DNA of 19,141 nucleotides from Desulfurobacterium sp. (GTDB lineage: Bacteria > Aquificota > Aquificia > Desulfurobacteriales > Desulfurobacteriaceae). The stretch lies in NCBI GenBank assembly GCA_026988135.1, contig JALSLT010000038.1, positions 1 to 19,141 on the forward strand, written 5' to 3'. This document shows, one piece after another, positions 1 through 7,260 of this stretch. Under the pieces are notes generated by a model that did no database searches, had not been told where the DNA came from, and saw nothing but the letters and a program-made list of their open reading frames with translations. The first letter of the stretch is position 1. Each line of letters opens with the position of its first letter. Position numbers and translations under genes: made by a program.

Positions 1-1886
1 ACCTGTCTTTCATTAAGTTCGTGTTTTGTGGGGATTGAGATTCCTTTTGTTCTGTTTATAACTGTTATTATGTTGTCCTCACCCGGAGCAAAGTTTGACG
101 TATCTATTTCAAGAATATCTTCCTGGTCTATCTTGTCGTAATCTTCAGGATTAACAAATGTTAGCGGAAGAATTCCGAAGTTTATAAGGTTTGCCTTGTG
201 GATTCTTGCATAAGATTTTGTTATTACGGCTTTTATTCCAAGGTACATTGGGCCGATAGCTGCATGTTCCCTTGAAGAGCCCTGTCCGTAGTTTTCTCCT
301 CCTATTATAAATCCGCCTTTTTTCTCTTTTGCGCGTTTTGTAAAGTTTTCATCAACGACAGTATAGATATATTCGGAGATAGCAGGTATGTTGGAGCGAA
401 GAGGTAGAATTTTTGCACCGCCGGGTATGATATGGTCTGTTGTTATGTTGTCTTCGACTTTTAAGAGAACTTCCCCATCAAGTTTATCTCCGAGAGGTTC
501 TTTGTATCCGATATAGTTGATTGTCGGTCCTTTCCAGACTTCAACTTCATCAGGGTCGGCAGCAGGAGCAAAAATCATTGAATCATCAATTTCAAATTTT
601 TCAGGAAGGGAGATTTTTATCTCTTCAAGACCAAGGTCTCTTGGGTCTTTCATCTCTCCTGTTATAGCGATAGCCGCTGCAGTTTCAGGAGATGCGAGAT
701 AAGCTTGAGCATCTTTTGTTCCTGAACGTCCCAGAAAGTTTCTGTTGAATGTTCTAACCGAAACGCCTCCGGATGGTGGAGAGAATCCCATTCCGATACA
801 TGGTCCGCAGGCGCACTCAAGGAATCTGAAACCGGCTCTTAAAAGCACATCATACATTCCTTCTTTATCTATCATTCTGAGAACCTGCTTTGAACCGGGT
901 GAAATAGCGGCAGATACCATTGGATGAACAGGTTTTTTAGCCTGCTCAAACATTTTAGCTACCATCATCAGGTCTCTATAGGAAGAGTTTGTACATGAAC
1001 CGATTGCAACCTGATGAACTTTCATTCCTTCAAGCTCTTTTACCTTCTTGACTTCATCAGGCATGTGAGGACATGCGATTAAAGGTTCAAGTTCTGAAAG
1101 GTCGATATCTATAACTTCATCATATTCGGCATCGGTATCAGCTTCAAGTCTTCTCCACTGAGCCTCTCTTCCTTGAGCTTTCATAAAGATGTATGTTTGC
1201 TCGTCACTTGGGAATATGGAGGATGTAGCTCCAAGTTCAGCTCCCATGTTTGTTATTGTGGCTCTTTCAGGAACCGTAAGGTGTTTAACTCCTTCTCCGC
1301 CGTACTCAAATACTTTTCCAACTCCACCTTTTACAGATAATCTTCTTAAAAGTTCAAGAATAACGTCTTTTGCGGATACGAAAGGTTTTAGTTTGCCGTA
1401 AAGATTAACTCTAACTACTTTTGGCATGTTAAGGTAGAAAGGTTCGCCTGCCATTGCAAGAGCGATGTCCATTCCACCCGCACCGATGGCAAGAGCACCT
1501 ATACCGCCTGCTGTCGGGGTATGGGAGTCTGAACCGAGAAGTGTTTTTCCCGGTATTGCAAATCTTTCAAGGTGAATCTGATGGCAGATACCGTTTCCCG
1601 CTTTTGAGAAGTAAACGCCGTATTTGGATGCTACGGTTTGAAGAAAGAGATGGTCGTTTGCATTTTCAGGTCCGCCGGCTTGGATTGTGTTGTGGTCAAC
1701 GTAGGAAACGGAAAGTTCCGTTTGAACTTTTGGAAGGCCCATGGATTCAAAATGAAGATAAGCCATTGTTCCTGTTGCATCTTGGGTTATTGTTTGATCA
1801 ATTTTGATAGCTATGGGTTTACCGGCTATCATTTCACCTTCTTTAAGGTGTGTTTTGATTATTTTTTGTACGATGTTTAGTCCCAT
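1..1886 (-). CDS. acn: Aconitate hydratase, Aquifex-type (C-terminus off the left edge)
   Basis: Interconverts citrate and isocitrate through a 4Fe-4S cluster, in the oxidative or reductive TCA cycle. It is read on the minus strand from ATG at 1886 (AGGAGAGGA ribosome site just upstream) and is open to base 1, giving 628 complete codons. Visible motifs are SDSHTP near residue 160, the first cluster cysteine in GSCTNSS (Cys298), the other two in CGPCIGMG (Cys360 and Cys363), the RNFLGRSG stretch, and the swivel-domain active-site motif QGSSREHAA (Arg539). The length and layout resemble the ~660-residue aconitases of Aquifex, so perhaps 20-40 residues are missing; that comparison is from memory. 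It lies downstream of the fumarase beta gene on the same strand but has its own likely promoter. Long plus-strand frames inside it are antisense shadows. Confidence 0.95.
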   Translation of the reverse strand, partial: MGLNIVQKIIKTHLKEGEMIAGKPIAIKIDQTITQDATGTMAYLHFESMGLPKVQTELSVSYVDHNTIQAGGPENANDHLFLQTVASKYGVYFSKAGNGICHQIHLERFAIPGKTLLGSDSHTPTAGGIGALAIGAGGMDIALAMAGEPFYLNMPKVVRVNLYGKLKPFVSAKDVILELLRRLSVKGGVGKVFEYGGEGVKHLTVPERATITNMGAELGATSSIFPSDEQTYIFMKAQGREAQWRRLEADTDAEYDEVIDIDLSELEPLIACPHMPDEVKKVKELEGMKVHQVAIGSCTNSSYRDLMMVAKMFEQAKKPVHPMVSAAISPGSKQVLRMIDKEGMYDVLLRAGFRFLECACGPCIGMGFSPPSGGVSVRTFNRNFLGRSGTKDAQAYLASPETAAAIAITGEMKDPRDLGLEEIKISLPEKFEIDDSMIFAPAADPDEVEVWKGPTINYIGYKEPLGDKLDGEVLLKVEDNITTDHIIPGGAKILPLRSNIPAISEYIYTVVDENFTKRAKEKKGGFIIGGENYGQGSSREHAAIGPMYLGIKAVITKSYARIHKANLINFGILPLTFVNPEDYDKIDQEDILEIDTSNFAPGEDNIITVINRTKGISIPTKHELNERQ

Positions 1887-1935
1887 CGTTCCTCTCCTTT
1901 TTTGTGTGATTTATAGAGTTTAAATTGCTGTAAAA

Positions 1936-1964
1936 ATTATGTAAAAAATTTGTAAAAAAATCAA
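1936..1964 (-). promoter_or_regulatory. Probable sigma-70-type promoter for aconitase
   Basis: On the minus strand, TTGATT (1959-1964) and CATAAT (1936-1941) are separated by exactly 17 bases. Transcription would begin near 1929, about 43 bases before the aconitase ATG at 1886. The region is very AT-rich, so chance matches are possible. Confidence 0.45.
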
Positions 1965-2006
1965 CAGTAAAATAGAATGTTTTAAAAACTAACTATAAAC
2001 TTTAAG

Positions 2007-2076
2007 AAATTCTTCGGGCTTTGCCCTCAGAATGACAAAGAGAGTTATTCTGAGGTTGCTTTGCAACCGAAAAATC
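2007..2076. repeat. Palindromic two-hairpin element, probable dispersed repeat
   Basis: Two small perfect hairpins, GGGC-TTT-GCCC (2016-2026) and GGTTGC-TTT-GCAACC (2054-2068), flank an outer inverted pair CTCAGAAT (2026-2033) / ATTCTGAG (2047-2054). The element can therefore fold as two side arms or one long cruciform. The CAGAATGACA and TTCTGAGG words resemble short interspersed repeats I know from many bacterial genomes. Only one copy is in this window, so calling it a repeat is inference. It lies between the fumarase beta stop and the aconitase promoter, with no U-tract to make it a standard terminator. Confidence 0.5.
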
Positions 2077-2128
2077 CCAATGTTTTTGAAGCTAAAATAG
2101 TAATTCTAAAACGGTTTTACAGTAAAAA

Positions 2129-2695
2129 TTAAAACTTAAAAAGCTCTTGATATTGACTTCTTCCAATTTCATAAAGGTCTTTGCCGTAGATGTCGTTAAC
2201 AACAAACGCCGGAAAATCTTCAACAACAAGTTTCCTTAGCGCTTCAGGTCCTAAATCTTCATATGCGATAACTTCGGCGGATTTTACGCATCTTGCGAGG
2301 TAAGCGGCTGCTCCGCCGATAGCTCCAAAATATACTCCTTTGTACTTTTTTATCGCTTCTTTTACTTTTTGGTCTCTTTTCCCTTTTCCAATCATTCCTT
2401 TTAATCCGAGTTCAAGGAGCTTCGGAGCGTAAGGGTCCATTCTGTAGCTTGTTGTAGGACCGACAGAACCTATCGGCATGCCGGGTTTTGCCGGCGCCGG
2501 TCCTGCGTAATAAATGATTTGTCCTTTTATATCTATCGGTGGTTTTTCTCCTTTTTCTATGGTTTCAACGATTCTTTTGTGAGCGGCATCTCTTGCCGTG
2601 TAGATAATTCCGGAAATTAAGACTATATCTCCGGCTTTCAGAGTTTCTATCGTTTTTTGATCTACGATAGGTGCTTCGATTTTTATAGGTTCCAT
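2129..2695 (-). CDS. Fumarate hydratase (class I) beta subunit
   Basis: This is the small subunit of a split class I Fe-S fumarase, which interconverts fumarate and malate with a separate alpha subunit that carries the cluster. At 188 residues it has the usual length for the beta chain. Motifs are TARDAAHKR (residues 33-41), GPTTSYRMD (79-87, the substrate-binding signature) and GMIGKG (100-105), followed by GAIGGAAAYLA and a conserved D-I-Y-G near 168-171. The start at 2695 has a strong AGGAGG four bases upstream. The alpha-subunit gene is not adjacent: the upstream neighbours are a doubtful ORF and lpxC. The family also includes L(+)-tartrate dehydratase beta; the aconitase neighbour favours fumarase. 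Confidence 0.9.
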   Translation of the reverse strand: MEPIKIEAPIVDQKTIETLKAGDIVLISGIIYTARDAAHKRIVETIEKGEKPPIDIKGQIIYYAGPAPAKPGMPIGSVGPTTSYRMDPYAPKLLELGLKGMIGKGKRDQKVKEAIKKYKGVYFGAIGGAAAYLARCVKSAEVIAYEDLGPEALRKLVVEDFPAFVVNDIYGKDLYEIGRSQYQELFKF

Positions 2696-2741
2696 TTTTC
2701 CTCCTGAGTAGTTGTCGATTATGAATTTTCATTTTACCAGT

Positions 2742-2999
2742 TTACCGGGAAATAGGAGTGACAATAGGGTTGAGGTGTTTAAGGGTTCTACTTCTACCAG
2801 TTGTTAGTAAGGTTTCTATGTTGCGGAAAAGTTTTGAGATAACAAAAAAAAATTTCGAAGACAAAACCGAAAACAGGTGATTGAAAATCTTTATTATTCT
2901 CGATAGTGTGCGAAATTTTCGGCATTCTCTCAACATTTTTACCATTCCAAGAAGGAAGCCGGAAAAATCCTTTCGGATTTCTATCAATTTTTCAAACAC
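2742..2999 (-). CDS. Doubtful 85-residue ORF between lpxC and fumarase beta
   Basis: A GTG-started frame begins 12 bases after the lpxC stop. The product would be basic, rich in Phe, Ile and Arg, with a hydrophobic stretch near residues 40-58. I recognise no family and see no clear ribosome site before the GTG. The opposite strand of the same interval is also open for long runs, broken by one in-frame TGA near 2878, so coding strand and coding status are both uncertain. The 316 bases from 2696 to 3011 hold nothing else I can name: no tRNA, SRP or 6S RNA signature and no convincing promoter. A decayed gene or an unrecognised RNA would fit equally well. Confidence 0.2.
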   Translation of the reverse strand: MFEKLIEIRKDFSGFLLGMVKMLRECRKFRTLSRIIKIFNHLFSVLSSKFFFVISKLFRNIETLLTTGRSRTLKHLNPIVTPISR

Positions 3000-3011
3000 T
3001 TTTATACCGAT

Positions 3012-3938
3012 TTAGGAATTTTCTATATGGAAAGTATTTCCTGTTATCGATTCTTTTAATTCTCTTTCTGCAGATTCTTTAAATTCGATAAGTTCATAGC
3101 ATTTCTCACTGTGTATTTCTTTGACAAGTTTTGCATTTAGAGCATGTCCCGTTTTAAATCCTTCGATTTCGGCAAGTAGAGGATATCCTAAAATATAAAG
3201 ATCTCCGATAAGATCAAGAGTTTTATGGGCCACAAATTCATTTTCCATTCTAAGTCCCGTAGGGTTTAAGATGTTGTATTTGTCTATCACTATTGCATTG
3301 TCGAGATTTCCACCCTTTGCCAATCCCTGGGATTTTAACCATTCAACTTCTTGGACGAAACAGAATGTTCTTGCTTTTGCAAGGAGTTTTTCAAATCCTT
3401 CACGGGAATGAGGGTATTGGATAGTTTGATGTTGAATTTTTCTGTAAGTATGTTGGAAAGAAATGGTGTTTTTTATTGAGAGAGTGCTTGCCGGAGAAGC
3501 GATGAGGTATTTGTCATCTTCTTTTATCTCAACGGATTTCTTTAATTTCAGATATTTTCTTTTTTTTCGTTGTGTTTTTACTCCTGCATTTTCAAAGAGG
3601 TATATGTATGGAGCGGCACTTCCGTCGAGTATCGGTAGCTCTTCATTATCTATATAAATATAAAGGTTATCGATTCCGAATGCGGATAGAGCAGCTAGGA
3701 TATGTTCTACGGTTTTGACGGTTACGCCGTCTTTTTGGAGATTTGTGGCGTAGAAAAGGTTTGTTGTGTTTTCTGGTGAAACTTTGATTTCCGGAAGAGA
3801 GGAGATATCGCTTCTTATGAAAACTATACCGGTATTGGGGGGTGCAGGAACGATTCTAACATTCACCTTTCTGCCGGTGTGAAGACCTATTCCGCTAAAA
3901 TAAGTTTCTTTTTTAATTGTTTGCTGGTTTATCTGCAT
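3012..3938 (-). CDS. lpxC: UDP-3-O-acyl-N-acetylglucosamine deacetylase
   Basis: Zinc-dependent deacetylase of the committed step of lipid A synthesis, a cytosolic enzyme of Gram-negative bacteria. The 308-residue length is normal. The general-base and first zinc ligand motif TVEHILA places Glu78 and His79 at the family's standard numbers. The other ligands, His238 and Asp242 (AHKTLDLIGD), and the catalytic His265 in GFKTGHALN also match. The SGIGLHTG motif near the N-terminus (residues 15-22) and LDGSAAP (104-110) are present. The start at 3938 has AAGGAG ten bases upstream. birA lies 153 bases upstream on the same strand, with a candidate promoter in the gap. The gene shows that the organism makes an outer membrane with lipopolysaccharide. 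Confidence 0.97.
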   Translation of the reverse strand: MQINQQTIKKETYFSGIGLHTGRKVNVRIVPAPPNTGIVFIRSDISSLPEIKVSPENTTNLFYATNLQKDGVTVKTVEHILAALSAFGIDNLYIYIDNEELPILDGSAAPYIYLFENAGVKTQRKKRKYLKLKKSVEIKEDDKYLIASPASTLSIKNTISFQHTYRKIQHQTIQYPHSREGFEKLLAKARTFCFVQEVEWLKSQGLAKGGNLDNAIVIDKYNILNPTGLRMENEFVAHKTLDLIGDLYILGYPLLAEIEGFKTGHALNAKLVKEIHSEKCYELIEFKESAERELKESITGNTFHIENS

Positions 3939-4024
3939 TATTTACGTGCTCCTTAGTTGATTTTCATTTCTATATAGAAGCCATATAAGCAAAAATTATG
4001 CCTATTTTTTCAACTGTTGAGATT

Positions 4025-4053
4025 TTATAAGCTTTTTGATTTTCAAGTTGTAA
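4025..4053 (-). promoter_or_regulatory. Candidate promoter for lpxC
   Basis: On the minus strand, TTACAA (4048-4053) and TTATAA (4025-4030) are spaced by 17 bases in the birA-lpxC gap. The predicted leader before the lpxC ATG is about 80 bases. The gap is extremely AT-rich, which weakens the call. Confidence 0.35.
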
Positions 4054-4091
4054 CTAATATTTTCATTTTTTTTCGATTTGCAACTTTGCAA

Positions 4092-4793
4092 TTACACTCT
4101 TACACTTACATCTCCCGAAAATACTCTTTTTATCTTTCCGTTGATTTCAACAATTAAAAAACCTTCTCTATCTATTCCGAGAGCTATTCCTGAAACCGTT
4201 CCCGTTTCCTCTTTTATTTCAACGTGTGTGTTCTGTTTTATCAGTGCTATTTTTTCATAGTCAGACAGGTCAAATTTCCCGTTTGCTGTTTTAAAGAAAC
4301 TATTTTTTACTGCCTCTATTATAAAGTTGGTTATTTTTTCTCTCGGGACTTCTATTTTTTCAATGGCAAGAGAGGTTGCCGGGGTTTCTGTTCCTTGAAG
4401 TTCTTTTTCCGAGTGATAGAGGTTTATGCCTATGCCGATTATAAGTTTTTCTTTCGTAAGTTCAGGGAGAATTCCACATATCTTTTTCCCTTTTATCAGT
4501 ATATCGTTGGGCCATTTTATTAGGAATTCTGATTTGAATTCGTTGAGGACTTTTGCTACGGCGGTTGCAGTTGAGATGCTGATGATTTGAATGTTCGGAA
4601 TCTTTTCCGGTACGGGAAAGAGAAACGAGATATAAAGTCCTTTGTCGGAGTGGGATATCCATCTCTTTCCCCGTCTTCCTTTTCCTTGTGTTTGAATTTT
4701 TGCTGTAACGACGGTTATCGGGGATAAATTTTCTCTTTTTAGAAACTCATTTGTGGAATCTACGCTTTCAAGGTTTATAATCTTTGTATTCAT
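4092..4793 (-). CDS. birA: Biotin-[acetyl-CoA-carboxylase] ligase without DNA-binding domain
   Basis: Forms biotinyl-AMP and transfers biotin to the carrier lysine of AccB, whose gene is at 15981-16433. The 233-residue product consists only of the catalytic and C-terminal domains. It shows the adenylate-binding GKGRRGKRW (residues 37-45), KWPNDI (93-98), the biotin-contacting lysine region KGKKICGIL (101-109) and GIGIN (120-124). The C-terminal SH3-like domain runs from about 187 to 233. The N-terminal winged helix that makes E. coli BirA a repressor is absent, so this is a class I ligase without that regulatory function. The start is 22 bases from the divergent methyltransferase start. Confidence 0.95.
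   Translation of the reverse strand: MNTKIINLESVDSTNEFLKRENLSPITVVTAKIQTQGKGRRGKRWISHSDKGLYISFLFPVPEKIPNIQIISISTATAVAKVLNEFKSEFLIKWPNDILIKGKKICGILPELTKEKLIIGIGINLYHSEKELQGTETPATSLAIEKIEVPREKITNFIIEAVKNSFFKTANGKFDLSDYEKIALIKQNTHVEIKEETGTVSGIALGIDREGFLIVEINGKIKRVFSGDVSVRV
4776..4781 (+). promoter_or_regulatory. Candidate -10 box for the RsmJ-like gene, inside birA codons
   Basis: A perfect TATAAT lies on the plus strand with the transcription start expected near 4788, about 28 bases before the TTG start at 4816. The -35 region 17 bases upstream (GTGGAA) is weak. The box falls antisense to the first codons of birA, because only 22 bases separate the two divergent starts. Confidence 0.4.
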
Positions 4794-4803
4794 TACTTTC
4801 TCC

Positions 4804-4810
4804 GGGAGGA
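4804..4810 (+). promoter_or_regulatory. Ribosome-binding site that fixes the TTG start at 4816
   Basis: GGGAGGA sits five bases before TTG at 4816. This favours that codon over a start at 4753, which would overlap birA. The site is part of the small inverted repeat TCTCCGGGAGGA, whose other strand carries the birA ribosome site (GGAGAAAG). Confidence 0.65.
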
Positions 4811-4815
4811 TAGTT

Positions 4816-5595
4816 TTGGAGGTTATTGTTACTACAGAAAAATCACCTATGCGAAAAATTATAGAAGATGCAGAGAGTCTTTCAAAGAAATTTAACGTAA
4901 GTTATATTCCGAGAAGGCATAAGACAATAAATGCTTTAAAGAAAAAATACGGTAAAAACGTTTTGGTTGTTTCGTCAGGCGGTCTAATTCTCCATACTGC
5001 TTCAAGTAACAGGCTCTTTTTTCATCCGGGACTTGTAAAAATCAGACTGTTAAATTTTATAAGAACCGGTAAGGAAGCGATGGTTGAAGCCATGGATTTA
5101 AAGAAGGGGGATAGAGTTCTCGATTGCAATTTAGGGCTTGCTCAAGATGCAATTATAGCCGCCTTTGTTGCAGAAGAGGATGTTGTAGGAGTGGAAAAAG
5201 ATCCGGTGATAGGAGAGATTGTTAGAAGAGGGTTGGAAGTTTATAAGCCGAAAGGTAAACTTTCAGTTGCTCAAGAAGCTTTCAGGAAGATAAAAGTGAA
5301 TATAGGGGATAATGCGGAATTTTTAACGGCCTTTCCGGATAATTCGTTTGATATTGTTTATTTTTCACCGATGTTTATCAAACCGAAATGGAAATGTGAT
5401 GTTATGCAGCCTTTTAGGGAAGTTGCCGTAAAAGATTTTGTTTTTCCCAAAACATTAAAAGAGGCCGAAAGGGTGGCAAAAAAGAGAGTGGTTATTAAAA
5501 TTAACAAGGGGATAAAAGAGATGTTTCCTTTTCTTGAAGAATATGTTCTTAAACCAAGTGCGACAAATGTGGAATATGTGTATAAAGATGTTTAG
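4816..5595 (+). CDS. RsmJ-family class I SAM-dependent methyltransferase
   Basis: Predicted rRNA methyltransferase of the SAM_MT/DUF548 family that includes RsmJ, which methylates N2 of G1516 in 16S rRNA. From the TTG start it is 259 residues. Family landmarks are the N-terminal VIVTTEKSP, the YIPRR element, VLVVSSGGLIL, the FFHPG box, and the SAM-binding motif DRVLDCNLGLAQDA followed by an acidic strand end (VVGVEKD). The motif IV position reads VYFSPMF where RsmJ homologues usually have DPMF, so Asp is replaced by Ser; (D/N/S)PPY-type motifs tolerate Ser. Upstream residues encoded from 4753 do not look like the family and are excluded. The exact substrate is not proven by sequence, since Firmicutes-type relatives of this family are uncharacterised as far as I know. 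Confidence 0.8.
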   Translation: MEVIVTTEKSPMRKIIEDAESLSKKFNVSYIPRRHKTINALKKKYGKNVLVVSSGGLILHTASSNRLFFHPGLVKIRLLNFIRTGKEAMVEAMDLKKGDRVLDCNLGLAQDAIIAAFVAEEDVVGVEKDPVIGEIVRRGLEVYKPKGKLSVAQEAFRKIKVNIGDNAEFLTAFPDNSFDIVYFSPMFIKPKWKCDVMQPFREVAVKDFVFPKTLKEAERVAKKRVVIKINKGIKEMFPFLEEYVLKPSATNVEYVYKDV

Positions 5596-5633
5596 AAGGT
5601 ACTTACGGAGAAGGTTCTCTAAATTTATAGTTT

Positions 5634-5659
5634 AAAAGGGGTACGACTACCCCTTTTTT
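5634..5659. terminator. Bidirectional intrinsic terminator between RsmJ-like gene and metG
   Basis: AAAAGGGGTA (5634-5643) and TACCCCTTTT (5648-5657) form a perfect ten-pair stem around the four-base loop CGAC. The stem ends in T-runs on both strands (TTTTTT at 5654-5659 on plus). It serves the convergent genes. The right arm contains the last metG codons and its TAG stop (5647-5649). Confidence 0.85.
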
Positions 5660-7212
5660 GTTTTTGCTATTTTCACTTCTCCGTTATTGTATTCTATTCT
5701 GGGGAAGAGGATTTTTGGTTCGTTAAGCTTTTTTCCCGATTTTAAGTTACCCCAAGTTTTAAAACTTTCATGCTTTAATTCATCATTATCAAGGTTTAAC
5801 ATCTCTGCCATTTTGCTGCCGGATTCTGGCATGAAGGGAGACGTAAATATCGTTATGAACCTTAACGCTTCAACCATGTTGTAAAGAACCCGGTTAAGCT
5901 CTTCTTTACCTTCTTTGTTTAGGTTCCAAGGAGCGGTTCTGTCGATATAAAGATTTACAAAATTTATAAATTGCCAGATTTTATCAAGGGCTTTTGTAAG
6001 CTCGGCTTTGGGTATTAAGGTTTTGATTGCATCGAAAGTTTCGACTGCTCTTTTCTCTATCTCTTTGTCTATTTCTGTAATTTCTCCGGAGGGTTGAGGG
6101 ATTATTTCTCCTTTATATTTTTTTATCATTGAAAGGGTTCTGTTAAAGAGATTTCCAAGGTCATTTGCAAGTTCTCCGTTGATTCTTGCTACCAGCTTTG
6201 AGTATGAGAAGTCTCCGTCCATTCCGAATGCTACCTCTCTAAACATAAAGAATCTTATTCTATCAACCCCGAATTTTTCTACAAGTTCGTATGGATTTAT
6301 TACGTTTCCTTTCGATTTACTCATCTTTTCCCCTTCTACGGTCCACCATCCGTGGGCAAAAACCTCCTTAGGTACATCAAGGCCGGCGGACATAAGAAAT
6401 GCTGGCCAATATATCGTGTGGAATCTCAGTATATCTTTGCCGACCAAATGAAGGTCAGCTGGCCAGTAATTTTTTGTCATCTCTTTGTTCTCAGGATATC
6501 CCACAGCTGTAAGATAGTTTGTAAGGGCATCGAACCAAACGTATATTACATGGTTTTCGTTTAAGGGGACCGGGATTCCCCATGTAAATCCGGTTCTGCT
6601 TATGGATAGGTCTTTTAGTCCTTGCTTTACAAAGTTTGTGACTTCTTTTTTTCTGAAGTCGGGCTTTATGAAATCAGGGTTTTTTTCATAAAGTTCGAGA
6701 AGCTTGTCTTCATACTTTGAAAGTCTAAAAAAGTAGGACTCTTCTTTGATTTTTTCCACGGGCCTTTTACACATTGGGCAGAGATTTCCTTCAATAAGAT
6801 CTTTTTCCGTGTAATAGGTTTCACAAGGGACGCAGTACCAGCCCTCATATTCTCCAAGATATATATCTCCGTTTTCGTAGCACTTTGTAAAAATGTGCCG
6901 AACCGCTTTTATATGGTCGGAATCGGTTGTTCTTATAAATCTATCGTAAGAGATGTTTAATTTTTTCCATAGTTCCTTAAACATAGGGACCAGGGAGTCA
7001 ACAAGTTCTTTTGGAGATAAACCTTTTTTTTCTGCTGCTTTCTGTATTTTTAGTCCGTGTTCGTCCGTACCGGTGAGAAAAAAGACATCTTTTCCAAGAA
7101 ACCTTTCAAATCTTGCAATTATATCAGTAGCGGTTGTTGTATATGCGTGTCCCAGGTGAGGAATATCGTTAACATAGTATATCGGTGTTGTTAGGTAGAA
7201 CTTTTTTTCCAT
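5647..7212 (-). CDS. metG: Methionine-tRNA ligase
   Basis: Charges tRNA-Met. The class I signature HLGH is at residues 19-22 and KMSKS at 296-300. One zinc knuckle is formed by CVPC (Cys127, Cys130) and CPMC (Cys145, Cys148), as in the single-zinc MetRS type. The anticodon-binding helical domain follows from about residue 365. The protein ends at 521 residues with a basic tail, without the C-terminal Trbp111/EMAP-like dimerisation domain; Aquifex has that part as a separate beta chain, and none is visible here. The start at 7212 has AAGGAG upstream. It lies 48 bases downstream of ribE on the same strand, suggesting one transcript. Its last codons form one arm of the shared terminator. Confidence 0.97.
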   Translation of the reverse strand: MEKKFYLTTPIYYVNDIPHLGHAYTTTATDIIARFERFLGKDVFFLTGTDEHGLKIQKAAEKKGLSPKELVDSLVPMFKELWKKLNISYDRFIRTTDSDHIKAVRHIFTKCYENGDIYLGEYEGWYCVPCETYYTEKDLIEGNLCPMCKRPVEKIKEESYFFRLSKYEDKLLELYEKNPDFIKPDFRKKEVTNFVKQGLKDLSISRTGFTWGIPVPLNENHVIYVWFDALTNYLTAVGYPENKEMTKNYWPADLHLVGKDILRFHTIYWPAFLMSAGLDVPKEVFAHGWWTVEGEKMSKSKGNVINPYELVEKFGVDRIRFFMFREVAFGMDGDFSYSKLVARINGELANDLGNLFNRTLSMIKKYKGEIIPQPSGEITEIDKEIEKRAVETFDAIKTLIPKAELTKALDKIWQFINFVNLYIDRTAPWNLNKEGKEELNRVLYNMVEALRFITIFTSPFMPESGSKMAEMLNLDNDELKHESFKTWGNLKSGKKLNEPKILFPRIEYNNGEVKIAKTKKG

Positions 7213-7260
7213 TTAATTTCTCCTTTACGGGGATTTTGCGGAGAGACATTTTACTATTTC

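Noticed and set aside
1454..1880. Open frames on the plus strand across the aconitase N-terminus
   Set aside because: They are antisense to a clear aconitase with all motifs intact and have no family resemblance.
2696..3011. SRP RNA or 6S RNA in the lpxC-fumarase gap
   Set aside because: A GAAGGAAGC string near 2950 recalls the SRP tip, but the flanking bases do not form the required helix or tetraloop.
4753..4815. Upstream start for the RsmJ-like gene
   Set aside because: It would overlap birA on the other strand and adds residues unlike the family; TTG at 4816 has a well-placed GGGAGGA.
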